Positions 32,912 to 46,200 of a stretch of 64,000 nucleotides of DNA are shown in pieces. Within the stretch, counting starts at the first letter, position 1. Each line of letters starts with the position of its first letter. The notes under the pieces are model-generated. The model did not search any database. It saw only the letters and a program-made list of their open reading frames with translations, and was not told the origin of the DNA. Position numbers and translations under genes: made by a program. This DNA comes from Avena insularis (Eukaryota; Streptophyta; Magnoliopsida; Poales; Poaceae), in assembly GCA_023614405.1 (NCBI GenBank), contig CM042694.1:130515711-130579710 (forward strand). Reading direction: 5' to 3'.

Positions 32912-34629
32912 AGTGATGAAGCAATTACTTGAACTTCAAGCATTCGCACTTAGCACTTGGGATGCCCTACTACACTTACTTCCACTCGATTATTAGTTTT
33001 TGCAAGTATACGTAGTGCTAGTTGTTAGCCTAAACTTCGTCGGTTCATATGACGACACAGATCACTCTTCCCTTTACACAGAGCCAACATAACGGGTGAT
33101 AGTTCATCTTTGTAAATTTAGTATCTCCCGGTTAGTGTAGTTCACTTTATTGAATTGTATAGTTCATCACATGCTATTCTTTTGTAGACTAATGTTCTTT
33201 CACAGGTTATATAGTACATGCACTTTTAGTCTTTCGACTAATTACTGCAGAAATAGTATTCTGTCAAACATAGAAATCTGGCTTTGCTTCTTTGAATGCA
33301 TATACAATGGAACCCGGGGATAAATCATCAAGAAATTACCAGGCAATGGCAAGAGATCTCCATTATTAGCAAGGAAACAAACGGGATTATTTTGAAAATC
33401 TGAAACTATCTATTATATACTAAAAGCAATATAAGGGTGTTTTTCGAGCCACCATATTGATCCACATCACCCTAAATTATTTTGACTGTTAGATATATTA
33501 TTAGTGGCTATGATTTAATTTAAGTTGTATATTACGTAACATATTAGATCGTGCCAGGCGGGTCACCGGCCGTGTAAGTCCTTAACTCCACGTTACGTTA
33601 ATATGAGAAGCTGTACCGTAGCAACGTAAAAAAAAAAAAAACTCACGCAGAGAAGCATGATCCCTGGATCCGAATGCATCCAGGTTGTATAAGAAAAGGG
33701 CATAGGCAATTATTTAAAGAAAAACGCAGAGGCAACTGCAACCAAAAGAATCCATGGATTCCATCTTAAACTAGCTGGCTAGCTCTCTAGCCAGATCGCT
33801 CAGCTTCCTTAGTACGTGCATTAGTAGCTAGCATGGTATGGGCAGAACTACAACAGAAAAAAAAAAGCTACTGCTACTAAAAGAATTGATCCATTAGCTA
33901 GCTAACTTATATTTTGGTAGACTATTTTAACCTAAGCATGGTCGATAGCTACCGTAGCACTACCTCATAATCGGTCAGCAAGCTTAGTATTAGATTTAGA
34001 TTAAATTCAAAAAATGATTGGTACATGTTTAAAAGTAGTATATTTTGTTAGACTATTTCAGCCTACCAAAGCGTATAGTATATTTAGAAATAAAGGTAGT
34101 GTGTATAAAGCTAACTCGAAAACTGATAGGTGACCAAAACAATGCCCAAAAATGATAGGAGATGAAAAAGATCTTCAAAGCAGATCGATACGATGAGATA
34201 TTGCCTACGGAAAAAATATAAGAGGCTCTAAGATTACACTGATTTATACATACATAAATATATACATATACATATATCTCCGATACAAATAAAATTTAAA
34301 AATATATTTTGTATCAGTTTAGTTAACCTCACATAATTTGGACTTCAGCGAGTAGGACCTAAGTCGTCATACACACGGTAATTTTAGAGACACAATTCTC
34401 GCAAGAAGACAAACTGTCCAACCAGTCTACCACCAAATCATTAAACTTCGTCGATACAAAAAATCGAAAAAACAAGCCATGAGAAGAACCGGTTTCATGA
34501 ACTATCGCACGATAAACATTGATCCATAAGAAATACCAATAATTAAACAAAGCCAATACATCTTTATTCTAAACCGCACCATATTAACCATCAAGATATT
34601 GTCGCAAAAACACACAAACAAAACATATA

Positions 34630-34753
34630 CTCCCTACGTCCATAAATTACGGATTTGAGTTTGTCTAGATACGAATGTATCTATACACTAAAATGTGTCT
34701 AGATACATTCAAATTTAGACAAACCCATGTCAGTTATTTCTGGATGGAGGGAG
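34630..34753. mobile_element. Stowaway MITE inside Helitron (124 bp)
   Basis: CTCCCTACGTCCATAAATTA...GGATGGAGGGAG inverted ends, flanked by TA on both sides (34628-34629, 34754-34755). It is a Tc1/mariner-type MITE. Confidence 0.9.
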
Positions 34754-34755
34754 TA

Positions 34756-37200
34756 TAAACTACAATCTAGAGATTGTTGAGTACTTCACTCACCTCCGGG
34801 AGCCTTCACCAGTTGTCGAAAGTTAGTAAAACGAGGGATATTGAAACACTATATTTTTGATAAAAAGGGAAAGCCTAAATACAAGGTTCGAGGCGAAGCT
34901 AATCTCATAGTTAAAGTAGTTGTGGGCTTCTTACTGTACGAATCATGTGGCCCATACGTTTATTCTTACAAGAGAAGGCATAGAACTTTCACAAAAAGAT
35001 AAGAAGAATAACATCCTCACAAAATCCAATGACATTAGAAACTCATCAAAACGTATATTTGGTTCTTATAGTCACATACCCAAAGCAGTGAGTATTCTTA
35101 TAAAAAAATGCTAAAAGTCACTCGCATAAACTTTCTCGATCAATAAATACTGGCGCTTATCAATTACACCATCAAGACACAATTCGATATAAAAAGTGAG
35201 ATGTACTAACACATATATGTATCATTTATTAGTGCACTTAAAGATAAAATTATCAATGCATCATCATATTTTAATTATCCATGTTAGAAAGGGAGACAAT
35301 TTTACAGTAAAAATGATATAAAAAGTACAATGCGGTACATAAAGAGACATGATAGAAGTTCACGTAGAATCAAATAAAAATAAAAATGATCCTAACTATG
35401 CGTAAGCAGAATCAAACCAACATCTTATCATAATTAATTTTTAAATAAACTACAATCAATAACAAATCAAATTCAATAGATCATCATACTTATTGCACCT
35501 GAAATAGACAGATGTTCCTAAAGTGCATGGGGTTTAATAATAAGTATTAGATCTTTCTAAAGTGTATCAAGTTATCAGTAGTTTGTAATAAACAGTCTAA
35601 ACTCTTTGCAAGACAAACATACCATAGTTTACTGAAATGTCATATATAAGCATAATCCAATAATAGTATAGTTAGAAGGATTAAAGATGTAAATGCTTTC
35701 AATTAGCTAAAATTTGTGCAATCCTTTATGGGGTGTGTGTGTATATACAAAAGTGTATGACACCTTACCTAATGTAGATGATATAATGAAGTGGTGGATT
35801 TCTCTAGATAACTTTACAATTTAGAGAGCTTTGTAACTGGATTTGAGCTCTAGGACATAATTAACCTCGACCTACTGAACGATTGGGGTAAGAGAAATAT
35901 AGTGATATCAAGTTAAATATGTGCATAGATGTGGATAATCGGTGCTCGGTTATTAAGCATGTGATTGCTTGAGGTAGAGGAAAGATACTATTACATAAGT
36001 ACCAATACCAACAAAATTGGTTGTTGTGAATACACTTACAACATATTCCCACAATTTTATTCAAGATTATCTCAAAGTAGTGGAATTTTGAATAGGATTT
36101 TTTAGGGATCAAGATTATTTACTCCTGAGGATTATAAAAATTAGAAATTATTTGTATAAATAACATCCAAGTGGAAGTAAATTTCTTTTCAACATAACAT
36201 TTTGAAATTTATTTATATATAATCAGTTCTTATGATTTTCCTATGATGTAGATGATTAAATAAAATATTATGTAAATTAAAAAATTCCGAGAAAGTTCAT
36301 GTGGTTTCTTAGCTCCTTACAATTTATTAGGATACATCATTGGAATTTACAATCACGTAGGAAAATGGTGGTTGATTAAGATGCCAGAACTATGTCGTCC
36401 ATACGTGAAAATGCAGTAATTTTGTTTGAAAAGACAAATACAACCGAGAGAAAGAGCGTGTAATGACTTGACATAATAGTACGGTTCAAATGGTTCAGCA
36501 TAATGCTACATCCAATATAAAAAAGATACGTCATTATTATAAAAATATTTATCACAACCTCAAAAATAAAGTCATGCCGATTAATTTGAGATAAAAATAT
36601 TTCCTTAATTCTGTAATAATCGTAACTATTGGTCCACTTGTATATTTTAGACTGGACATTTCTAAGACGTCAAGCATTTCAAATCAATATAATAATGTCA
36701 TGTATTTTTATGAGGTAAAATTATCCGATAAAAATAGAATTGAAATTCTTAATGTTCATTTGACCATTAATGAGAATAAACTCTTTGTACCAAAAAGAAA
36801 GGACGAAAAATTATTGACCTTATTAAATATATTTTCTATTCACTCAAAATGGTCTAAGAATGTGAATGTCAGCCTTGCATCCTATATCTTAGATGACATA
36901 AAAAATACAAGCAATCTCATGATTTAAAATCTAATTTTATGTATCCATTTAATACCATGCAGAAATTTCAAATATGTTCATTCATATAGTGTGTTGAATA
37001 TCCCAATAGTCTTTCACCCATAAACTAAATACAGTTAAAGATCTCTACTACGGATGTGATATCTATTTACTTTGGACATACAAAATTGTGGTTGCACATT
37101 GTATTACTCTCAACCATATAATATTAAGAATTTATGAAGGTAATTTATTATTATTTTTGACACACTAAAGATGATTCTCTTTAATAATAAATAAATAAAG
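34756..37200. other. Helitron interior, no gene seen
   Basis: AT-rich. Only short chance ORFs, the longest being 83 codons. No similarity recognised. Confidence 0.5.
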
Positions 37201-37205
37201 ATGGT

Positions 37206-37225
37206 GCCCTCGCATTTGCGAGGGC
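37206..37225 (+). terminator. Helitron 3' terminal hairpin
   Basis: GCCCTCGC and GCGAGGGC (8-bp perfect stem, ATTT loop), followed by 11 bases to CTAG. This is the usual Helitron transposition stop signal. Confidence 0.9.
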
Positions 37226-37262
37226 CACCATGCTAGTTTTCTTAATAACACAAAGCATAAAC

Positions 37263-37268
37263 TTTATT
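37263..37268 (-). promoter_or_regulatory. Polyadenylation signal for minus-strand ORF, copy A
   Basis: AATAAA on the minus strand about 55 bp after the stop of the ORF at 37322-37639. It is conserved in copy B (50826-50831). Confidence 0.45.
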
Positions 37269-37321
37269 ACCGATCATAGATGGGCATATCTCCCATTACA
37301 AGAACAGCAACTTGGGCCAGT

Positions 37322-37639
37322 TCATGAGCCACATCTGGAACTGTTGGCAGTCAGGTCGTCATGGAAGAGAGCGGTTGGTTCGGTCCACCTTTGATGATGT
37401 TCATGGAATGTTTCCTGGAGAACCCTTGGCTTACATCCGGTACTTTCCAGATCAATAAACTGCATCAAGCAGGCGGCCTTTTGAATGCCCTTGTTACTCC
37501 CAGCTTCAGTCAGAGTCTGGATCAGCTGATGGGATCCTATGTTCAAATGCAAAAGGACACGCTCCTCTTGGTTGAAACTTGAAACATGGCTTGCGAATTG
37601 AACTGCAGCATGCAGCGGGCGGCCCCAGTTCTGCTGCAT
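37322..37639 (-). CDS. Unidentified short ORF or last exon, copy A
   Basis: 105 codons on the minus strand, conserved in copy B (50885-51202) with the same length and stop. The middle (EERVLLHLNIGSHQLIQTL, KGIQKAACLMQFIDL) has a helical, ARM-repeat-like look, but I cannot assign a family. The Met lies in CTACAATACATGCAG, which also reads as a splice acceptor, so this may be the last exon of a longer gene rather than a complete one. A polyadenylation signal follows. The two copies differ in a cluster of three bases changing AGSNKG to AASAKG. Confidence 0.4.
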   Translation of the reverse strand: MQQNWGRPLHAAVQFASHVSSFNQEERVLLHLNIGSHQLIQTLTEAGSNKGIQKAACLMQFIDLESTGCKPRVLQETFHEHHQRWTEPTALFHDDLTANSSRCGS

Positions 37640-37765
37640 GTATTGTAGACAAACAATTGCACCAAAGATAATGTTGCACTGAAGTAACTATTGAGCCATA
37701 CGTTCTCTTCCAATATTGACCTGTTGCGACTTGTGAATGCGAAGGTTGATGTTTACAAACTACTA

Positions 37766-37934
37766 CTCCCTCCGTTTCAAAATATAAGTTGTTTTAGCTT
37801 TGTGAAAGATATGTATCTAGAATCCTTTTAATATGTAGGTTCGGAGTGAAACTCTATAAACCTACACACTAAAACTAGTCTAGATATATTTCCTTCACAA
37901 AGTTACAACATCTTATATTATGAAACGGAGGGAG
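37766..37934. mobile_element. Stowaway MITE, copy A (169 bp)
   Basis: CTCCCTCCGTTTCAAAATATAAG...CTTATATTATGAAACGGAGGGAG with TA on both sides. Present in both duplication copies, so it inserted before the duplication. Confidence 0.92.
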
Positions 37935-38769
37935 TAATATGCTAGCTAAAAAAAATCCTATATGACGACGGTGAGGAACAGGGCTCAAAGTGGGTACTGT
38001 ATTCGACATGTCACTATCTAGCATGCTGCAATTTTCCCAAGTGACAAATTGGCTCATACTGCAACTGGATTTGTTATATAGTTCAAGCAAACCACCTAGT
38101 GCCGATCGAATAATATTAGCAGTTTAAAACAAAACGTTTCCCAGTTAGCTTGACTCCGTTGATATTTATATTCTAAAATGGAGTGTCAGCTGAGGAATGG
38201 GTCAATGATTTGTGCTCCCTTTTGCCAACAAGGAGGAGACTTCTTTCTGATTTTCTGGATTGCTGTCTATCACCGTATAATTTGTATGATAGCCTTGAGA
38301 ATATATGTTAGCTGGTTTATGATGTCTCCAACTAAGGTGGTCGTTGGTTATATGCTCAAAATGATTAACCACTGCACGTTTAACAAATTTTGTCACAAAT
38401 AATAACGCACTCCCTCCTATTCATGTTAAGTATCGCAGCAACACTTATGATGGATCCGAGAGTATTAAATTTTACCTTTCAAAGATGTTTGCCTTAGTTT
38501 TGCGTCTATCGGAATGTAGCGTGGTGAAATAAAATAGCAAACTCATGGAATAAACTTTGTTGAATCATCAACAGAAATAAGATGCCTAATTTTCAGGAGA
38601 TGTTATTTACTTGAACAAACAAGGACGGTCATCATATTCTGTAACTTCGGTTGCAGATAACTCAGCGTGTTCACAGAAAACCTACACAAACGTGAATTAT
38701 CTCTATGTACGGTCACACACGAGCTGAAACAAACTTACTGTAGCTGTACACGCAGGCATGTCCGCATTA

Positions 38770-39390
38770 TTACCCACCGGGCCTCGCAGTCGCCGGCGCG
38801 CGCCTCGCCGCGGCCTCCTCTTCTCTAATTGCTTCAATCATGGCAACCACGCGCTCCAGGACAACCTCCTGGTCGTCACCGTCGTTGTCGCCGCCGACAT
38901 CCCGGTCTATGTGGCCGGTGTAGTAGCAGACCACAGCGCACCGGCAGACGGGACAGGAGTTGCGCTCGTCGAGCCACCTGTCGATGCAAGGGGCGTGGAA
39001 GATGTGGCCACACGCCGGGACGACCTTGACGCCGTCGACGTCGCCGAAGGCCTCGAGGCAGACGGCGCAATCCCTCTCGGCCTGCTGCAGTTTCTTGGCG
39101 CCGGTGCTGGCGCCAGCATAGCGCACCACGGGGAGCGCCGCGCCATCGGCGGGGCGGAGGAGGACGCTCGGAAAGCCATGGCGCGAGGCACGGCCGCCGC
39201 GCGTGCCCGTCATGGCGCGCTGCCGGGCGCAGCGGCAGTAAGTGCAGAGCAGGATGAAGCAGAGCACGATGGAGAGGAACACCACGGCGGTGGCCGCCCC
39301 CGACGAGAGGTCGAACTGGGACCGACCCAACGTCGGGCTGGTCGAAGGGTCTTCGCGTGACGTCCCCAGGCGTCTCGCGTGCGCCGCCAT
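38770..39390 (-). CDS. RING-H2 zinc-finger protein, ATL-like (putative E3 ubiquitin ligase), copy A
   Basis: Intronless ORF of 206 aa. One membrane segment near residues 33-55 (AVVFLSIVLCFILLCTYC) is followed by a basic stretch. The RING-H2 domain at about 108-150 has C-x2-C (CAVCLEAF), the C-x-H-x2-H-x2-C core (ACGHIFHAPCIDRWL) and CPVC. The tail is acidic, then Arg/Ala-rich. Membrane segment plus RING-H2 without introns is the ATL family layout; such proteins transfer ubiquitin from E2 to membrane-associated or defence-related targets. The substrate is unknown. The ATG at 39390 has upstream GC-rich DNA and the gene lies head to head with the NT-C2 gene, about 850 bp apart. The 200-codon ORF on the opposite strand is a GC-bias shadow. 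Confidence 0.88.
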   Translation of the reverse strand: MAAHARRLGTSREDPSTSPTLGRSQFDLSSGAATAVVFLSIVLCFILLCTYCRCARQRAMTGTRGGRASRHGFPSVLLRPADGAALPVVRYAGASTGAKKLQQAERDCAVCLEAFGDVDGVKVVPACGHIFHAPCIDRWLDERNSCPVCRCAVVCYYTGHIDRDVGGDNDGDDQEVVLERVVAMIEAIREEEAAARRAPATARPGG

Positions 39391-39399
39391 GGTTCTGGC

Positions 39400-40241
39400 A
39401 CCGGCGCCGGCCGTGTGGACGATGTACGCGCTTTCTGGTGGAATGGTCGTGTCGAGAGGCGAGACCGCGAGAGGGAGTTCTAAACAGACGTAGACTTTTT
39501 TTTTTGGTAGTTGAACGCGAGTTTAGCCTATAATGTGCTAGGATGATTTTTGCGAATGCAGATTTTTTTTAGAATCACGGAACTTTATTTATCACAGCAC
39601 ATCAGTACAAAGAGTTTTCCGAATAATGTCCGGAACAGAAAAAATATAGAAAACCCGGGCTAGATAAATTATAGGATCTAACAAGAATGTGTACTGACTT
39701 GTATTCTAAGCTGTGGATATTTTTTACATCCTCGTATAGGTGTTTGTTTTGTAAGACATCGCCCGCCCTGACGGGAGAAATAAAATAAAATACGGAAATG
39801 GAAAACAAACGGAGACGAGCACTCCGGTTAAGCTCCCGGCCCATTTGCTAAACCAGGCGCCAACTCCTCGCCGCCTCCCGCGATTTCCTCGGCTTGAATC
39901 CCCCAATCCATTTTCCTCCACTCATTCCTGGTAAGGCAAGAGAAGCCATTGAAAAGCTACTAAACATAGTAAAAAAATTCGGCATTAGGCTGTCATCCCA
40001 GTCTCAGCTTCATTCCCTGGTGGAAACCATTCACTCGGGGGTGTTATTGTACTCGTTCGGTGAGCTATTCGAAGATTGCTCTTCCATCTCGGCGTTCCGT
40101 CGACGAACGAAGCCGTCCGTGCCATGCCGCGGCGGGGACGACGAGGGCGCGACCGGCCGGGCCGCGCCTGAGCCACGGGGGGTGATTTGCCGGCGCTAAC
40201 GGACGAGTTTGGAGACGCGGGGAGAGGTGGGCGGAGGCGGG
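39400..40241 (+). promoter_or_regulatory. Shared upstream region between RING-H2 copy A and NT-C2 gene
   Basis: 842 bp separating divergent starts. The duplication ends at 39699 inside it, so the RING side belongs to the duplicated unit and the NT-C2 side (39700-40241) does not. GC-rich near 40080-40240, consistent with a 5' leader. No clear TATA box seen. Confidence 0.5.
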
Positions 40242-43200
40242 ATGTCGAAGACGAATCGGGGCCGCTCGTCGGCTCGTCTCGGCCAGCGGATGGAGTTCAG
40301 TTTCTCCAGCTTCTGTGCCGTCCAGGTGAATTGTTCGGAATATATTCTGTTCGCCTTTGCATTCACGCGTTTCCAGCGATTTGGGATTGACGGTTCGGTT
40401 GCTAGAGTGAACACATTGTAGATTTCTTTCGATACCTGGTGATCTCAATGCGGGATCAGGCGTTTGCAGTCTCTGGGTTAGGGAATATAGGCGCGTGAAT
40501 GATCCAATATTTTTTTAGCTTCGACATTAGGCGCATTTTCTAAATAGATGTCCTATTGTATCTATCATATGACTGAGAATAGGCGCATTTTTATAATTAA
40601 TTTCCTACTGTAATTTGCGCTCATGGGTGGAATCCAGAAACTCACTGGTGATGGGTTGGGGCAGCATGAGTGTGTGTGTCTACGTGCATGTCTAGGAAGA
40701 TCAATAAATGTATGTGAAAAAGAGTTTCCTCTTTCCTCCTTCCTCCTTAGCCATGTGTGGTGTGGTTTTTGTTTTCTCGAACATGCATCAATTTGTATTA
40801 GGAGAAGGCAGCGAGATGGCGCAAAGTATACAGAAAAAGGCAAAAGCCAAACGGCAAAAGAAAAAGAGCAAGAGAAAACAAAAGGAGTCAGCAAAAAACT
40901 GTACACTGAGATGCCTGGTGTGCTTTTATTCAGTAAGAGAAGGCAATGGTAGTCGTAGAAAGAATGTTCACCTGATTATGTGCTCAGATATTAATTAATA
41001 GAGAGTAATTATCAAACTCAATATGTTTAAGTACAGTTGTGATTGTGACACCTAACATTGGGCCGTGGAGGCATCAGAAGGTGGTGAGAATTCCATTTTA
41101 TATATAAGGAGGGACTTGCTTCAGTCCTAGTCCTAGCTAAGACGAGCATGTGTCTTAAAGTATCCCGATAGAAGATGGGCTGATACTATACGATCTTTGC
41201 TAGTAGGACAAAGTGGGGATTTTGCTACTCCATTCGTTGCCACTTAAGGATTTAAGACCCCATTGTCTCACTGATAATGTGGTGCTAAACCGATGAATGG
41301 GAAATTCTCAAAATTCATCAGTTGCTTGAATAGAGGGGGGAAGGTCGAGTAGTAATTGTTTGAATAGCTGTACTCCTTTTGTTTGGCATGACATGAACAC
41401 TTAGCAGTGCAGTATACTACAAAATCAAATACCATACCAATGCAAATGGATGACACTGGTCTGCTGATGAAATTTCTGATTGGTGCTTGCTCAACAGGTA
41501 CCATTAGTATCAGACAGGCTGCTCATAACAATTATTTCAGTGGACAGTGGAAAAACAATTGCCAAATCAAGTAAAGCGGCTGCTCTTAGTGGAATCTGTC
41601 AATGGCCTGACTCCATCTTGCAAGCAATTCGGTTTTCTCGAGATGAAGTATCACAAGAATTTCAGGAGCGTCAGTGCAAGATTGTTGTTTCCATGGTAAG
41701 GCTATTGCTAGCACGATTTGTTTAATCTCACTCACTTACCTATAAAATTTCGATTCCTTTGTTATATTGCTACCTTACTGACAACACATCTCCTATTACA
41801 GGGATCAACAAAAACTGCTATTCTTGGTGAAGTGTTCCTTAATTTGACGAACTATCTCAGTTCATCAGATTCCACTGCCATCTCTTTGCCATTGAAGAGG
41901 TGCAATTCTGGCACAGTTTTACAGGTAAATTTCATTTAGCTGTACTTGTTTGCGGATGGTTTATTTTATTCCACATAATCCTCTATTTCAGAATGGTTTT
42001 GGTCCATCTAGCTGCCTACAGGTTGATATTTTATAACCTTTGCTCTCAATGTATATACCTCTGAAAGTGCAGATGCTTTGACCTGAACCATAGAGGTTCC
42101 TACAAGTTGATAGCTCTCTGAAATGCTTAACTTTTTCTAGCCTTTTCTCACATTTTGTTGACCTGCCATAGATGCTTAACTTTCTTTAGCCTTTTCTCTC
42201 ATTTTATATACCTCTAAAAGTGCATTTATTTTGATATATATGTTAGTTTATGGTTGCCAGCCTCTCCTTGTAACCTAGTATTACTAGCAGTGTACACTTT
42301 GTACAGCTCAGAAGGAAGCATTATATTTTATCATTAGCTATTACAGATGAACTCATAGATAACCTACCCAATTCATTTATTTCTCTGTACGATATTTGGT
42401 CTTTTGAACAATGATACAACAGCATCAGAACCGTAAGTCTTTCAAGATGCTCACATGGTAGCAATGCGATTTAGACCTGTTTTTGTTATGTCTGACTCTA
42501 ATTCGGTTGGTGGGTTTTCGGTACTTTTTAGGGGAGGTGGGGGTGTATTACTCGCCGTCAAAGAAATAAAAATCCGTATTTATGATGATCTCCGCTGTCT
42601 TTTTTGCAGCTTACAATTCAATGTCTTGGCGCAAAGAAATCCAGGTAACTGGACCATGTTTTCACATTGACATGCCCACCATTCCTATTTTTACTCCATT
42701 GGTTGCAAATATGTATCTTTGGCCTTTGATGGCCACCTATTTGACAGCCTAAACTTCTACTATTGTCTCTTGACTGCTCATAGAACTTGTTTTCTAATTG
42801 TCATATTGGCATTATATGCAGTGGCAAAGCATGGGGTGAGCTATCTGCTTGTCTTGCTGACTCTAGTCCAACCAGCGAAGAGAAGGGCATAAAATCAGAT
42901 GGCTTTTACAATCTTGTTAACAAGACTGCCCGCTCTTTATCAGAAGATCATTTAGAAGGTGCTTATCAAGATGAATCTGGGAATAGGGTATGATTCTCTT
43001 GACTAAAACCCATATGTGCCCAATTATTTTTCTTTTACATTATGTTTGTTGAGACAGAAATCTGTTGGTCCTCATAGATGACAGTTGCCAACGTGCATCA
43101 AATGAAATAACTCCAACAATTTGTTGCCTCCATATGTTATATTGGTTCCTGCTTCAATAGTTATGTCCTCTGATGAACTGCAAGTTTGCGCAAGTAGGCG

Positions 43201-46200
43201 GCCCATTTTATTTTACATATTACCTGAAAATATAGCTTCAGTTGTTGTAGCTAATTTATTGCTGCTTAATCCCCTGCGCTCCAAATATTTCAAGCAAACT
43301 TCTGCCAGTTACATTCACTGATTCACATGTGCATAAGGATGACCAAATTACAAATTTACATCTATTACCTTCTTCAGTATCCAAAGTACACTTTCATATT
43401 GATGTTCTTGGCTTGTTCGTTAGCTTGTTGTTAGCTCTCAATATATGCAGTCAGAATTTTTCACCCGGGCTAATATGATGTATGATACTAAAAAATAAGT
43501 GTACTCTGAGGATACATATCTGCTTTGTTATATAACTACTGACATATGTTCAATAGAGGATGTTTGTTTTGTGTTCTTCTGTCAGAAGTAGATCTAGTTA
43601 ACATTTATATGTCAGCTCCTTTTCTATCCTACTGGTAAATGTCTGTTCTAAGTGAAGAAGCAAACACAAGATTTTTTCTTTCAAGACTCAACAACCACAC
43701 CCTTGGCTATGGTTGCCACACCTCTTGCAAGTATTTTCCTAATATTATCTACTTGTTGATGTTCATTTGTCTTGTATGAGAACTCTAGCGTTATGAATAA
43801 CCGAATAATACATAAAAGTAAAATTTCTGAATATGAATAACAGCTATCAAAGGATAATAACTTCATTTTTCAGCAATCAGCGTACTATTTCTTTCTTAGA
43901 TAATGGAGATAACTCCAGCCTCAGCATTCATGGAATGCACATACCACTTTTTCAGTGTACTATATATAAATGCAGACTGCATTTGTAATTTCAGGATGTG
44001 AGTTCCTCAGCACCAAAGCCTCGTCGAAGTTCTAATTCTGGAGATAGGAAGAACTTGTCTCCAAGGGACAACTCAAATGACGGATTGCACATGGGGAGGC
44101 AAGATGCCGCTAGTTCTTATGTTGACCACAATAATATGAATCGTGGTGATGATTCATCGAAAGATCTCCTTGACACCACTGAAGAAACAATTAAGGAATT
44201 ACATGACAAGGCAAAAATGTGGGAAAGACATTCTCGCAAGCTGAAAAATGAACGGGAGGCACTGAAGAATGAGTGTGCGAACAAATCCAAGGAACAGGCT
44301 GAGCTAGCGCTGGAACTTTCTGCTTCACATTCAGAACATGATTCCCTGAGGCAAGAAATCAAAGAACTGAAATCATCTTTGGCGGATGCAATTGCACGTC
44401 AAACTATTGGAGAAACTTCAAATTTTGGGGATGTGATAGCTTTTCAGAATGAAATTATAGATGAGGCGCAGTTTCTGAAAGAATCAAATGCAAACCTAAC
44501 AGCCCAACTGAGCAAGACCCAAGAGGCCAATATAGAGCTTGTTTCTATTCTTCAAGAACTAGAAGAAACAATAGAACTACAGAGATTGGAAATGTCCAAA
44601 CTTCCCCAAGCGAGTGATGTTGTCGATCATGAGGTCCCCAAAAGTGAATTGACAGTTCAAGAAGCTACAGAATGGGCTAGAATACTGTCACTAAAAGAAG
44701 AAGAAATCACAATGTTGAGGGAGAAATTGAATTGTATGCCCAGTGTACAAAATGCAGATGGTGCAGGCCCAGATACTATTTATCTCGAAATGGAAAAAGA
44801 GAATCAGTATTTGAAGGTCAAAATACAGGAGCTGGAGAATGAGTTTTCTGGATTAACCGATGAAAATTTGGAGCTTATATACAAGTTGAAAGCAGTAAGT
44901 GGGGTGGCAAAAGGAGAGGATCCCTGCATTTCTAGTGGTGAAGAAGTGCTCATTGCGGGGAGATCAACATCTGAGGTACAAAACCCAGAGAGAAAATGTG
45001 CTGACCTTGAGTTGAATTTGAGGTCTGAGTTCAGTGGGCTAGAAGAGAAGTTCCAGAAAAGCCAAGATGAGTTAAAAGAGAGAACGCTTGAATTATCTGA
45101 GCTCAGGGAAAAGCTCATCCATGCCACTGAGCTGGAGCTGAATCTTCTTAATTTGAGGTCTGAGTTTAGTGGGCTAAAAGAGAAGTACCAGGAAAGCGAA
45201 GATGAGTTAAAAGAGAGAACACTTGAATTATCTGAGCTCAGGGAAAAGCTCCTCCATGCCACTGAACTGGAGCTGAATCTTCTTACTTTGAGGTCTGAGT
45301 TCAGTGGGCTAAAAGAGAAGTACCAGGAAAGCGAAGATGAGTTAAAAGAGAGAACACTTGAATTATCTGAGCTCAGGGAAAAGCTCCTCCATGCCACTAA
45401 ACTGGAGCTGAATTTGAGGTCTGAGTTCAGTGGGCTAGAAGAGAAGTTCCAGAAAAGCCAAGATGAGTTAAAAGAGAGAACACTTGAATTATCTGAGTTG
45501 AGGGAAAAGCTCCTTCATGCCACTGAGCTAGAGGGAGCGGAAGCGGGAGCAGACACTGGTAGTTCAAAACATGACACACTGAGAAGTGGAGAACCTGATG
45601 ATACTAAAACTGACTTAGATGTGTTGAAGCGTACAGTTCTGCTGAAAGAACAAGAGATCAATGGTTCGCAACATTGCATAAGAGAAATGGAGAACAACAT
45701 TTCTGATATTCAGAAGGAAAAGAGTCAGTTAGATGAACGTTTGGCAGCATCACTTGAAGAAAGTAGCATGACTTCAAAATGCTTGGATGAAGTGCGAGAA
45801 GATCTTGTGCTTACCAATAGTGTAGATTCCCATGTTTCTGCCAATAAGGTTCTCGAAGCAAAGATCAGTGAGCTTGTACATACAGTTCTGCTGAAAGAAC
45901 AAGAGATTGATGGTTTTCACCATTGTAAGAGAGAAATGGAGAACACCATTTCTGATATTCAGACGGAAAAGAGTCAGTTAGAGGAACGCTTGGCAGCTTC
46001 ACTTGAAGAAAGTAGCATGACTTCAAAATGCTTGGATGAAGTACGAAAAGATCTCCTTACGCTTACCAGCAGTGTAGACTCTCATGTTTCTACCAATAAG
46101 GTTCTCGAAGCAAAGATCAGTGAGCTTGTGCATACAGTTCTGATGAAAGAACAAGACATTGATGGTGTTCACCATTGTAAGAGAGAAATGGAGAACACCA

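Larger units (their letters stand above)
33409..37236 (+). mobile_element. Non-autonomous Helitron, 3,828 bp
   Basis: It begins TCTATTATATAC and ends CACCATGCTAG (CTRR), with the hairpin GCCCTCGC-ATTT-GCGAGGGC 11 bases before the end. It sits between host A (33408) and T (37237) with no target duplication. Copy B has the unoccupied sequence CTGAAACTA|TTTTCTTAAT at 50799/50800, so both ends are defined exactly. The interior is AT-rich with no Rep or helicase coding seen, so it would depend on another Helitron. It holds a Stowaway MITE at 34630-34753. Confidence 0.93.
32912..39699 (+). repeat. Segmental duplication, copy A
   Basis: Excluding the Helitron at 33409-37236, these 2,960 bp align nearly base for base with copy B (50303-53260, 2,958 bp). 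Shared content is an 80-bp exon-like start, a minus-strand short ORF, a Stowaway MITE, a RING-H2 gene and its flanks. The right edge is at GTGTACTGACT (39699 / 53260) and the left edge at AGTGATGAAGC. Confidence 0.95.

Noticed and set aside
32010..37236. One large Helitron from the TCTCTACTACTAATAAAAG start to the CTAG end
   Set aside because: Copy B shows the Helitron begins exactly at 33409; 32912-33408 is duplicated host sequence.
38758..39360. 200-codon plus-strand ORF opposite RING-H2 copy A (and 52319-52921 opposite copy B)
   Set aside because: The minus strand has a clear membrane helix and RING-H2 domain. The plus-strand frame is a shadow produced by GC-rich third positions, and its product resembles nothing.
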